Source of the DNA: Podarcis raffonei
Taxonomy: Eukaryota > Chordata > Lepidosauria > Squamata > Lacertidae
Length of the DNA stretch: 64,000 nt
Direction: 5' to 3'
Assembly (NCBI RefSeq): GCF_027172205.1
Contig: NC_070616.1
Span: forward strand, 40,087,001 to 40,151,000
Under the pieces are notes generated by a model. That model made no database searches. It saw nothing but the letters and a program-made list of their open reading frames with translations, and was not told the DNA's origin. Position numbers and translations under genes: made by a program. Positions 1 through 8,635 of the stretch are shown here, piece after piece. How positions within the stretch are numbered: position 1 is the first letter of the stretch; the number at the start of each line of letters is the position of its first letter.

Positions 1-292
1 AATGTTGGAAGAATCAGGACAGATCAAAAGAAGAACATTTTTACACAGCAACTTGTTAAACAGTGGAACCTACACCCATCTGCTGTAGTGAAGGCCACCT
101 AGTGTGATGGCTTTAAAACACAATCAGGCAAATTCATGAATGATATGGATATCAGTGGCTACCAGCAATTATAGCTATGTTCTCCTTCCACTGTCAGAGG
201 TAGTATACTTCTGAGTATCAGTTGCTGAGAATCCCAAGTGGTGACAGTGCAATTGCACTCATGTCCTGCTTGCAACCATTCCATAGGCATAT
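1..292 (+). mobile_element. CR1 LINE 3' untranslated end, old copy
   Basis: This non-coding stretch matches, from memory, the 3' end of a reptile CR1 subfamily: a run about a 'non-paired' insert site, a 'gtggaacc' start, 'gatggctttaaaa', 'caaattcatgaa', then 'ggctatgttctccttccac' and 'tgcactcatgtcctgcttgc'. The terminal part of the family ('gccaaccagatgc...') is missing because the next LINE begins at about 293. Antisense pieces of the same family recur near 4040, 18150, 37985, 40995 and 60955. The copy is diverged and cannot be intact, since only the 3' end is present. The family assignment is from recollection of CR1 tails and is not a search result. Confidence 0.6.
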
Positions 293-1216
293 CCTAAAAA
301 GCTTACAAAAAGCTTGGCCTATCACTCAACATCCCAAAAAACCAAAGTGCTGCACCAACAAGCACAAAACAACCCCTCTGCAGCACCACAAATCCAACTT
401 AATGGTGTAACATTGGAAAATGCCGATCACTTCTACCTGGGCAGTAATCTTTCCACAAGGGCCAACATTGATGCCGAAATCCAGCATCTCCTGAGCTCTG
501 CGAGTGCAGCTTTCTCCTGATTGAAGTGCAGAGTGTTTGAGGACCAGGACATTCACAGGGAAACTAAAATGCTTATTTACAAAGCTATTGTACTACCAAC
601 CTACTTGTGAAACATGGACCACTTATAAACGCCATCTCCAACTCCTCGAAAGATTCCATCAACAGTGTCTCCGAAAAATCTTACACATCACTTGGGAAGA
701 CAGGAGAACCAATGCCAGTGTACTGGAAGAAGCAAAGATCATCCATATCAAAGCAATGCTTCTTCAACATCAACTTCGTTGGACTGGTCATGTTGTTCAG
801 ATATCTGATTATCGTCTTCCAAAGCAACTACTCTATTCCAAACTTAAAAATGGAAAGAGTAATGCTAGTGGTCAACAAAGGGGGTTCAAAGACTCTCAAG
901 ACAAATCTAAAAAAATGTACTACAGTATAACACTGACAATTGGGAAACACTCGCCTGCGAGCGCTCCAGTTGGAGAAAAGCCTTTACCAAAGATGTCATG
1001 GACTTTGAAGATACTCAAACTCAGGAGAAAAGGGAGAAACATGCTAAGAGGAAGGCACATTTGGCAAATCCTCACCATAATCAACTCCCTAAGTCCCCAC
1101 TGTGGAAGGATGTGTGGATCCAGAATTGGCCTCCATAGTCACTTATGGACTCACTGTTAAGTCTGTGTTCATAGAAGACAATCTTACTCAGCTATGAGTG
1201 ATTGCCAAAGAAGAAG
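293..1216 (+). mobile_element. Decayed non-LTR retrotransposon, C-terminal half, clade unassigned
   Basis: Three frames together spell the C-terminal half of a non-LTR retrotransposon polyprotein downstream of the reverse transcriptase. From 374 on, one frame reads LNGVTLENADHFYLGSNLS and runs to a TGA at 518. A second frame (537-1160) carries ETWTTYKRHLQLLERFHQQC and LRWTGHVVQISDYRLPKQLL, and the end of that frame carries a zinc-finger-like CxxC...HxxxH remnant. Between about 860 and 1090 the reading jumps frame (TLKTNLKKC lies in another frame). The 3' end runs into a short GAA repeat at 1206-1228, a common tail for such elements. The product would have copied RNA into DNA at a nicked target. 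It is dead: one in-frame stop and at least two frameshifts. I recognise the protein type but not the clade (RTE-, CR1- or I-like). Confidence 0.65.
1099..1160 (+). pseudogene. Zinc-finger tail of the 293-1216 LINE
   Basis: The last codons of the frame read SPHCGRMCGSRIGLHSHL followed by WTHC. This has the spacing of a C2H2 finger: two Cys four residues apart, and His residues after an RIGLxSH core. A C-terminal finger of this type is known in some vertebrate non-LTR elements and is thought to bind nucleic acid. The first Cys pair is diverged, so it is probably non-functional here. Confidence 0.5.
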
Positions 1217-1651
1217 AAGAAGAAGAAGGCTGGCCACTATGAGAGTGTCCAGGATTGTGGGTTAGATGGGCCTTTGCAGTAAGTCTGTTGTTGTTTTATT
1301 GAGATCAGCAAGACGTAAATCTAGTTACTGGTAGCTTTCTTACTCCTTCATTGAAGATTATTTGTCAAGTTTAAATGCATTTTATTTTGTTCTGCTTTGC
1401 TAGAGGCTGCAGACCAATTCTATTCTGTTCTGTTTTATATGCAGAAGGGACTGATACCTTCCAGAAGAAGAAAATATGCAAATCAATGCAATATGTACAC
1501 AGCCCTGGCTTTTGTTCATATATACATACACAAACCCACACTAACACTAATACTCCAAAACACCTAACATTGACTTTGGGAGTGAAGCTTTTCCTGTGCC
1601 CATTCATGAGTGCTACACTGGCTATAATGGAAGAAAACATACATTTTCAGT

Positions 1652-1825
1652 ACAACACTGTGGTACAGGGGTTGGTGTGCTAGACCTGGATGAGCCAGGA
1701 TTTAAATCCCCACTCAGCTGTGAATCCCACTTGGTGACCTTTGGATAGTGACTGACTCTCAGCCTCACCTACCTCACAGGGTTGATGTAGGGATAAAATG
1801 AGGAGGAGGAAGAGAAGTACATATG
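1652..1825 (+). mobile_element. tRNA-derived (MIR/CORE-like) SINE, left part
   Basis: A tRNA-like head ('ggttggtgtgctagacctgg' then a B-box-like 'aggatttaaatcccc') is followed by the conserved body 'ctctcagcctcacctacctc' and 'acagggttgatgtagg'. The same family recurs near 51930 and 52077. The copy is interrupted at 1826 by an LTR element and resumes at 2334. Confidence 0.65.
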
Positions 1826-2333
1826 TGTCAGGATGCCTTCAGCGGCTCCCGGCGGGTTGCCCAGGAAAGTATAAAGACAAGGAAAAGTTTCTTACCATAA
1901 TTTTTTATTTCAATCTTTGCAGAGAGAGGCTATGGAACCCAGCCTCTTGGATGATGGTGTTGTCCCAAGTGAATCTCCGCCCCCCCCCATCTCCCCCACT
2001 TCCTCATTTGTCATCATCATCATCTCCTCTACATGTGCTGCTACTTGCCCTCTGTCTTTGAGCTCTTTGCTCTCCTACTTTTAAGGCTCGCCAGGTTCTG
2101 GGAGATGGAGGGTCTGGAAGGCTTTCTAGTGTCAGCCAGTTACTGCTCTGACTCTGCCTCCTCCTCTTGTCTCGTTATTTCCCAACTGCTCCCCTTATCT
2201 GCCTCTGAGCTGTGACCTCCTGCAAACCACTGCTGTAAATCTATACATACTGTCTTCCTCTTCCTCCTCCCTGCAAGGGTCAGGATGGGGAGATGGTCTC
2301 CACCACTCCTCCTCCTCTGCCCAGCCCCTGACA
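1826..2333 (-). mobile_element. Solo LTR-like element inserted in a SINE
   Basis: The block begins TGTCAGG and ends CCTGACA, the inverted TG...CA termini of an LTR. It interrupts a SINE whose two halves lie on either side. On the minus strand an AATAAA signal (plus positions 1904-1909) lies near the 3' end, which sets the orientation. The termini and the purine-rich 5' part resemble the LTRs at 33041 and 58487. The hexamer gtacat lies on both sides, but three bases separate it from the left edge, so the target duplication is uncertain. No internal region is present. Family: LTR retrotransposon or endogenous retrovirus, Ty3/gypsy or ERV not resolved. It is a fossil, younger than the SINE. Confidence 0.6.
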
Positions 2334-2398
2334 GTACATCATCTTAATCGCCTCGGAATCAAGGTAGGGTATAAGTGTAATAAATAAATGAATAAAAA
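2334..2398 (+). mobile_element. tRNA-derived SINE, right part
   Basis: Continuation of the SINE at 1652-1825: 'gtacatcatcttaatcgcct' followed by 'gggtataagtgtaataaata', the usual 'ggtataaatgtaataaata' end of this family. It proves that 1826-2333 is an insertion. Confidence 0.6.
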
Positions 2399-2959
2399 GT
2401 CATAAAGCAGAAAGCTGTGTTGCCTAACAAATACAAGGTTCGTGGTATACTATGAAAAACTGTTATCTACATAGTAGGTTTGTAGAAATGAATAGCTATA
2501 AAGTTATGGATCTCCTCCTTCACCTTTTTGAACCATAAATAGCATGGGTTGCCAAGAGAACTTTTTGTTTCTTTGTTAATGGTATGGAGAGCTTTACCAT
2601 TTTCACTTCTGACAGTTTGAATTTACCAGTAACTTCCTCCTGGATTAATTATTTTGTTTACATACATTTTGCTTTGTGATTTATAGTGTAGTGGCCATTG
2701 GTTCTAAGCAATAAAACATCTGAGTGGCTGAAGCAAGAAGGTCTGCTGCTCCTCCTCACTTCAAGAGATGGCGTATGAGCTGGAGGCAATTTTAAGTTCA
2801 GTTCGCAATTGTTATTATTTAATAATAAAAAACCTTCGTGAAAATTCACTAGCGTTTTTGAACAAATTTCTTACCATATGAACATTTTTGTGCATGCACG
2901 TTCCTCTAATATGCATACTTTTGCAAAGCAGTTATCCCTAATATAACATATTTTAGTGC

Positions 2960-3002
<43 letters not shown>

Positions 3003-4034
3003 TACTAATGTTTGCATTTATCGGCACACTTTACCCTAATATATGCATGTTAGTACACATTTCCTTGCTGGAGAACTGCATTGCAAAATTAGAGAAGTGT
3101 GAATTTCAAAGGAGAGGGCAGTGTTTGGGGTTGCAAATTGTTGCGGAAAATGTGAATTAGGTAGGTTCACTCCCTCATCCTGAGCCATTGCCCACCCACA
3201 TTCATTCATCTCCACATCTTTCCTTTAAAAGTTGATATGACAGTCCTATAGCTTCTCTTGCCAACTCACTTCAAAGGCAAGGTAGTGTGTGTGTGTGCGT
3301 GTTTCACTACTAATACAAATTAGAGCATCTGTACATTAACAGGATTAACTTGAGTCACCATTTCTTCACAGTGACAACTGGAGGCTGTCCTAGCATATGA
3401 CTCACCCCCATGCCTTCTGCTCTTTCCTATACATTTTTATTTTATTTATATTTTTGATGACAAGGTCCTCTCCCTCAGAGCTGTTCTGTATAATATGGTG
3501 TTATTTTTCCTTCTGCTTTTGTGCACCTGTCACATGAACAGCAAGCCCTGTTTGTTCTCTCTCCCACCAGCTGACAGAGCCGGTTCCACACAGCACTAAA
3601 TTTGCTGGACCCTCTTCATATCCTGGCAATGAAAAAGGTTTTGTGAGAGACCGAGTGGTTCATAAGAAACAGAGAGGCTGCTGACCTTTCCATGAGAGGA
3701 CACAGCTATGTTGCAAAAATCAAAAATCTATTTTCAAGTCCTTTCTACTGAAACGTCTACAGGTCTCCTGCTGGTAAAATATATGCCTGTGAATCTAATT
3801 GCTACCCTAGCAGAGTGCTTTATAGATGTTGTGGATTTTTTCTCTCTGTTCTCAATAATATTAGCTTCATTCCTGGTTCCATTTATGGTCTAAGTAAAGT
3901 TTTATGTTCTCAGTTTTTGCAATCGGTTTATTTAAAGCTCATGGTTTTCCACAAACACTTCTTTTATCAATTTCTTTCTGTAGTTAGTTTTCTGTTCTCT
4001 GTGAGCACAACCCCCCAGGAATATCTTCTGAGCA
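2399..4034. other. No gene seen; AT-rich unique sequence
   Basis: I see no coding frame with protein-like composition here. The only structure is an ATT microsatellite at 2961-3003. Short open frames (for example 3708-3893) have no recognisable motif and lie in T-rich sequence. Confidence 0.5.
2961..3003. repeat. (ATT)n microsatellite
   Basis: About 14 uninterrupted ATT units. It may be the tail of a fully decayed L2-like LINE, since such tails occur at 13426, 26598, 33432 and 43777, but no LINE body is visible next to it. Confidence 0.9.
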
Positions 4035-4037
4035 AGT

Positions 4038-4225
4038 TATAAGAACGAAAGAAAAGCTTGATGAATCAAGTCAGTGGCCCATCTAGTCCAGGATCCTGTT
4101 CTTGCAGTGGCCAACCAGATGCTTGCTGGAAGCCCAAAAGCAGGATTTGAGCAAAAGAGCCTTCTCCCCTCCTGCGGTATTTAGAGGCATTACTGCCTCC
4201 AACTATGGAGGCAGAACATAGCCAA
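4038..4225 (-). mobile_element. CR1 LINE 3' end, antisense
   Basis: Read on the plus strand it shows 'ataagaacg', 'gtggcccatctagtccagga', 'cagtggccaaccagatgctt' and later 'gaggcagaacatagccaagt'. This is the reverse complement of the CR1 3' end at 1-292 plus its terminal part. Only the 3' end is present, as is usual for 5'-truncated CR1. Confidence 0.6.
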
Positions 4226-4548
4226 GTAGCCAAGACCGAACAAGACCGCCCCCCCCCCTGCAAGGCCCGGTGGGAAGAGGAGGGGGAAGTGCAATCCTGC
4301 TGCCTCTGAGTGCGTAGAGATTGCAAAAGGTAGGAGGGGCAGACAGCCCTGGGATCTGAGGCTGCTACAGAACCACCGCACATAACTCTATGACCAAGCA
4401 CTGCAAGCTGAGTGCGGCAGCAATTCAAATGACCCTGACTTTGGTTGAAGCTGGCGTGGGAAGAATTAGCAAGGTATTGTGAGAGGGGCAGCTAAAAAAG
4501 AGCTGCCAGTACTGTGTTCCAGTGCATTCTGACAGAAAAAAACACACG

Positions 4549-4584
<36 letters not shown>
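4549..4584. repeat. (GTT)n microsatellite
   Basis: Twelve GTT units. A poly-Cys open frame across it is an artefact of the repeat. Confidence 0.9.
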
Positions 4585-4585
<1 letters not shown>

Positions 4586-4631
4586 GTGCCCTTTCAGCTT
4601 GGCACCAGAAACCATGTGTACCATCCTAATT

Positions 4632-4648
4632 CCAGCACTTTCACTATC
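4632..4648. repeat. Target-site duplication, left copy, of L1
   Basis: The 17 bases ccagcactttcactatc are repeated exactly at 6237-6253 on the other side of the L1. This is the mark of target-primed reverse transcription, and the exact match points to a fairly recent insertion. Confidence 0.95.
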
Positions 4649-6236
4649 TTTTTTTTTTTTTATAAAATATTTATTGAAATTTTACAAAAACATAGGTTTA
4701 CAGAATACACAAAGAAACATAGGAAAAGAAAAAGATAAAAAACAAAAACATACAAAAATTCATAAAAAATAAAAAATAAAAATAAAAATACAAGATACAA
4801 AAAAACAGATAGATAAAAAAGAATTAAAAACAAATTCATTTTTATAACTTTAAATTCATTAGCTTGTTTCCTTGACCTCCTCACACCTCCCCTGTTTGTA
4901 TTCCCATTTAAATAATCAAATCAGCAAATCCTTACCCTCTTTCGCTTATCTTAACTCTATATCTTAACATATTATACCTCTATATTTTCATCCTTTATCA
5001 ATTCATTTTTGCATATTCTCATTAACTTTGTTGCTAATGCGACTTAATTTCAATCCAACATCATTTTTAACATTCATTAATTTTACAGTGTTTCTGAAGA
5101 TAGTCTTTAAATTTCTTCCAATCTTCTTCCACCAACTCTTTTCCCAGGTCTCAGATTCTGCCAGTCATTTCTGCTAATTCCATATAGTCCATCACCTTCA
5201 TCTGCCACTCTTCCAGGGTGGGTAAATCTTGTGTCTTCCAATACTTTGCAATGAGTATTCTTGCTGCTGTTGTTGCATACATGAAGAAAGTTCTATCCTT
5301 CTTTGGCACCAATTGGCTGACAATGCCCAGGAGAAAGGCCTCTGGTTTCTTCAGGAAGGTATATTTAAATACCTTTTTCATTTCATTATAGATCATCTCC
5401 CAGAAAGCCTTAATCTTTGGGCACGTCCACCAAAGGTGAAAGAATGTACCTTCATTTTCTTTACATTTCCAACATTTGTTATCGGGCAAATGATATATTT
5501 TTGCAAGCTTGACTGGGGTCATGTACCACCTGTATATCATTTTCATAATATTCTCTCTTAAGGCATTACATGCCATAAATTTCATACCGGTGGTCCACAA
5601 CTGTTCCCAGTCCGCAAACATAATGTTATGACCAATATCTTGTGCCCATTTAATCACAGCAGATTTAACCGTTTCATCCTGCGTATTCCATTTCAACAGC
5701 AAGTTATACATTCTTGAAAGTATCTTAGTTTTGGGATCTAACAATTCTGTTTCCAATTTTGATTTTTCCACCTGGAAGCCAATTTTTTTGTCCAAATTAT
5801 AGGCCTCTCTTATTTGATAATAATGAAGCCAGTCTCGCACTTTATCTTTTAATTTCTCAAAACTCTGCAGTTTCAGTTTATCTCCTTCTTGTTCCAATAT
5901 TTCCCAATATTTCGGCCATTTGGCCTCCATATTGAGCTTTTTCTGAGCCTTCGCTTCCATTGGTGACAACCACCTTGGGGTTTTATTTTCCAGTAAGTCT
6001 TTGTATCTTATCCAGACATTGAACAATGCTTTCCTGACAATATGGTTTTTAAATGCTTTATGTGCTTTAACCTTGTCGTACCACAAATATACATGCCACC
6101 CAAAAACATTGTTAAAACCTTCTAGGTCCAAAATGTCCGTGTTCTCAAGAAGCAGCCAGTCTTTCAACCAGCAGAATGCTGCTGATTCATAGTAAAGTTT
6201 AAGGTCTGGCAGGGCAAATCCGCCTCTTTCCTTTGC
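4649..6236 (-). mobile_element. L1 LINE, 5'-truncated, with exact 17-bp duplications
   Basis: A poly-T run at 4649-4660 (poly-A on the minus strand), an ATAAATATTTTAT polyadenylation region, a 3' untranslated stretch of about 420 bp and an ORF2 C-terminal fragment form a 1.59-kb 5'-truncated L1. Exact 17-bp duplications flank it. The target beside the right edge is a CR1 remnant (6254-6560, minus). A second copy of the same L1 family lies at 28294-29131. The truncation means this copy lacks the endonuclease, most of the reverse transcriptase and the promoter, so it cannot move on its own. Confidence 0.93.
5151..6236 (-). pseudogene. L1 ORF2 C-terminal fragment
   Basis: The frame is open from the truncation edge (GGFALPDLKLYYESAAFCW, the L1 segment just after the reverse-transcriptase domain) to a TGA at 5151-5153. 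Near 5420-5475 it carries the L1 cysteine motif CWKCKENEGTFFHLWWTC, the CxxC...HxxxxC signature of L1 ORF2 C-termini, which is needed for retrotransposition in known L1s. Against the copy at 28294-29131 the TGA is premature: there the codon is CGT, and the frame continues 26 residues to a terminal EC. In this copy the homologous sequence continues to a TAA near 5068. A CGA to TGA change at a CpG is the simplest reading. A start at 6167 would be a TTG and is only an artefact of the truncated frame. Confidence 0.9.
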
Positions 6237-6253
6237 CCAGCACTTTCACTATC
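6237..6253. repeat. Target-site duplication, right copy, of L1
   Basis: Exact repeat of 4632-4648. Confidence 0.95.
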
Positions 6254-6560
6254 GACATTTCTCAAGAGAACTGTTCATTTGTTCCTACTCTTTGCTTCCT
6301 GCAACGTAACAAATTCCTGGTCCACAAGAGGACCTCCCCTCTTATTCCTTCCTTGAGTGCTAAGTTTACTATGGAGTCTTTAGTGAGGAACTGTGTCAAA
6401 AGCTTTCTGATAGTCCACGTACACTATGTTAACCAGATCACCTCTATATGCTTCAAAAAACTCTTAATAGGTTTGTGCGACAGGACCTGCCCTCGCAGAA
6501 GCCATGCTGGTGCTGCATCAGCAAATGTCCCTCTATATTATTTCATCTTTAACAGCTAAG
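6254..6560 (-). mobile_element. CR1 reverse-transcriptase fragment
   Basis: On the minus strand a frame reads EFFEAYRGDLVNIVYVDYQK-like residues followed by LLTQFLT, close to the CR1 motif block in which an aspartate starts the palm domain (VDYQKAFDTVPH in intact CR1). The preceding segment resembles QHGFCKGRSC. Stops and frameshifts break it, and no 5' or 3' end is visible. Its left part may be hidden beyond the L1 insertion. Confidence 0.6.
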
Positions 6561-6644
6561 AATAATTTCTTTAACAGTACAAAAATATGTGACTGCTTTT
6601 GATCTTATAGGTGTTTACCCCTTAAACAATTTTATCAGCTCATA

Positions 6645-6889
6645 CAGTGGTACCTCTGGTTACGTACTTAATTCGTTCCGGAGGTTCGTTCTTAACCTGA
6701 AACTGTTCTTAACCTGAAGGACCACTTTAGCTAATGGGGCCTCCTGCTGCTGCTGCTGCGCCGCCGCTGCGCGATTTCTGTTCTCATCCTGAAGCAAAGT
6801 TCTTAACCCAAGGAACTATTTCTGTGTTAGCGGAGTCTGTAACCTGAAGCGTATGTAACCTGAAGCATATGTAACCTGAGGTACCACTG
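6645..6889. mobile_element. Tc1/mariner-type MITE, copy 1
   Basis: The element is bounded by inverted CAGTGGTACCTC / GAGGTACCACTG ends and TA on both outer sides (6643-6644 and 6890-6891), the target of Tc1/mariner transposases. It is nearly palindromic, built of repeated 'ggttacgtac', 'cttaacctgaa' and 'aacctgaag' words, and codes for nothing. Sister copies lie at 15711, 42963 and 53514. It would need a transposase from elsewhere. Confidence 0.85.
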
Positions 6890-7147
6890 TATTAAGAATG
6901 AGCCTTTCATCAATATCCTGTTTTCTCAAGAGTGGTTCCTTTGAAACAACAGTACAACATTGCTTTGAGTAGCATATTCTCAGCTGAGATGTCCCATCTT
7001 TACGTTCTAAACCAGATACGGGTGGCAGAAAGAGGAAAATGAAAAACATGCATCAAAACATTACCCACGGGTATAATCATGGAGAAGGAAAGAGTTGCAG
7101 CTAGCATTGACACTGATTTCATACATAAAAACTAAAGTGACTAGACT

Positions 7148-7249
7148 GCTGATGGGGGCAGATGGCCAACAGCATGTGACAGCTCTGCTCAAACATATGC
7201 ATTGGCTGTGCATAGCCTACCAAGCCAGGATCAAGGTTCTTGTGTTGAT
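7148..7249 (+). mobile_element. L2-like LINE remnant, left of microsatellite
   Basis: The frame reads HVTALLKHMHWLCIAYQARI then KVLVLI, the conserved C-terminal block of the L2/CR1 reverse-transcriptase protein (HVTPVLRDLHWLPV... KVLVLTFKALNGL in better copies). It runs directly into the microsatellite. Confidence 0.6.
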
Positions 7250-7485
7250 ACACACACACACACACACACACACCCTATATCTATCTATCTATATCTATCT
7301 ATCATCTATCTATCTATCATCTATCTATCTATCATCTATCTATCTCTCTATCTATCTCTCTATATATCTATCATCTATCTATCTCTATCATCTATCATCT
7401 ATCTATCTATCATCTCGATAGAGATCTATCTATCTATCTATCTATCATCTCGATAGAGATCTATCTATCTATCTCTATCTATCTA

Positions 7486-7525
<40 letters not shown>

Positions 7526-7580
7526 ATCATCTATCTATCATCTATCTATCTATCATCATCATCTATCATTCATCTATCTA

Positions 7581-7624
<44 letters not shown>

Positions 7625-7634
7625 ATCTATCATC
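7250..7634. repeat. (CA)n then (TATC)n compound microsatellite
   Basis: CA units at 7250-7273 are followed by about 355 bp of TATC/ATCT units with interruptions (CATC, CTCTATC, a twice-seen ATCTCGATAGAGAT palindrome near 7414 and 7447). It sits inside an L2-like coding remnant. Confidence 0.95.
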
Positions 7635-7639
7635 TATCT

Positions 7640-7775
7640 TATGTCCAGGATACCTTAAGGATTGCCTGGGCTCTTATATCGCAGACCGATTACAGAGGCC
7701 TGACTAGGAGTGAGGCATTTTATATCACTGGTCCCTTGCTGTAGAACACTTTTCCAGCAGAGATTTGGTAGGCAT

Positions 7776-7780
<5 letters not shown>
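7640..7780 (+). mobile_element. L2-like LINE remnant, right of microsatellite
   Basis: The frame resumes with GYLKDCL-like residues (gataccttaaggattgcct) and later ISLVPCCRTLFQQ-like residues, the part that follows KVLVLTFKALNGL in intact L2-like elements. The microsatellite therefore replaced about one short peptide segment of the LINE. Confidence 0.5.

Positions 7781-7834
<54 letters not shown>
7777..7834. repeat. (TC)n(TG)n microsatellite
   Basis: TC units pass into TG units. Long open frames on both strands here are repeat artefacts. Confidence 0.95.
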
Positions 7835-7835
<1 letters not shown>

Positions 7836-8008
7836 ACATTCACATGTCTCTTGAAGACATTTTGTGGATCAAGAGGCCTATGCAGTTGTCTAAAATGTCC
7901 CTTGAGTAGCCAGGCATTTCAGTTCAAATTGCAATGTACAGTATAACACAATGGAATAAATAAAAGAAGAAATAAATACAATTAAAAACCAAATTAACAT
8001 TAAATGCA

Positions 8009-8582
8009 ATGGATGTGCCCTCTCCCATCTTAGAAAAGGATGCTGTGGTTACTAAGACCCAGCATGGATTTCTCAAAAACAAGTTAAGCCAGACAAATCT
8101 CAATTTCTTTTTTGATAGAGTTACGAGCTTGGTAATGATTCCAGGGAATTCTGTGGCTATAGAATATCTTGATTTCAGTAATACTTTTGACAAAGTATCT
8201 CATGATATTCTTGTGGAGAAGCTGGTGAAATGTGGGTTGGACAAATGTGGATTTGTAGCTGGTTGACTGACTGAACGCAAAGAGTGCTCACTCATGGTTC
8301 CTCATCATCCTGGAAAAAAGTGGCAAGTGGAGTGTTGCAGGGTTCTATCCTGCCCCAGAGGCTAGGTCCTGAACCAATGGATTCAAGTCACAACAAAGGA
8401 AATTCCGACTAAACATCAGGAAGAACTTTCTGGCAGCAAGCTGTTCAATAGTGGAATGTTCCCTCCTTCCTTGGATGTTCATAAGCAGAGGCTAGAAGGC
8501 CATCTGTCATGTATGCTTCAGTAGAGGTTCCTGCACTGCAGGGTGTTGGACTAGATGACCCTTGGGGTCCCTTCCAATTCTA

Positions 8583-8585
<3 letters not shown>
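8009..8585 (+). mobile_element. CR1 LINE, internally deleted
   Basis: Left part: the frame at 8009-8266 reads TQHGFLKNKLSQTNLNFFFD and YLDFSNTFDKVSHDILVEKL, the CR1 palm-domain start (YLDFSKAFDTVSHDIL in intact copies), then 'agtggagtgttgcagggttc' (SGVPQGS). At about 8360 it jumps to the CR1 3' untranslated end: 'ccgactaaacatcaggaaga', 'gcagaggctagaaggccatc', 'gttggactagatgaccctt', ending in 'cttccaattctacgactctc'. The region between, with the YADD site, is deleted. The usual ATTCTATG tail has become a TC/TG microsatellite at 8585-8634. Confidence 0.85.

Positions 8586-8634
<49 letters not shown>
8585..8634. repeat. (TC)n(TG)n microsatellite at CR1 tail
   Basis: A TC then TG run starts exactly where the CR1 tail ends, so it probably grew from the CR1 terminal repeat. 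Confidence 0.9.

Positions 8635-8635
<1 letters not shown>

Noticed and set aside
4514-4738. Poly-Cys protein
   Set aside because: Read-through of a GTT microsatellite.
7275-7634. TATC block as a CRISPR-like array
   Set aside because: It is a 4-base microsatellite with no spacers.
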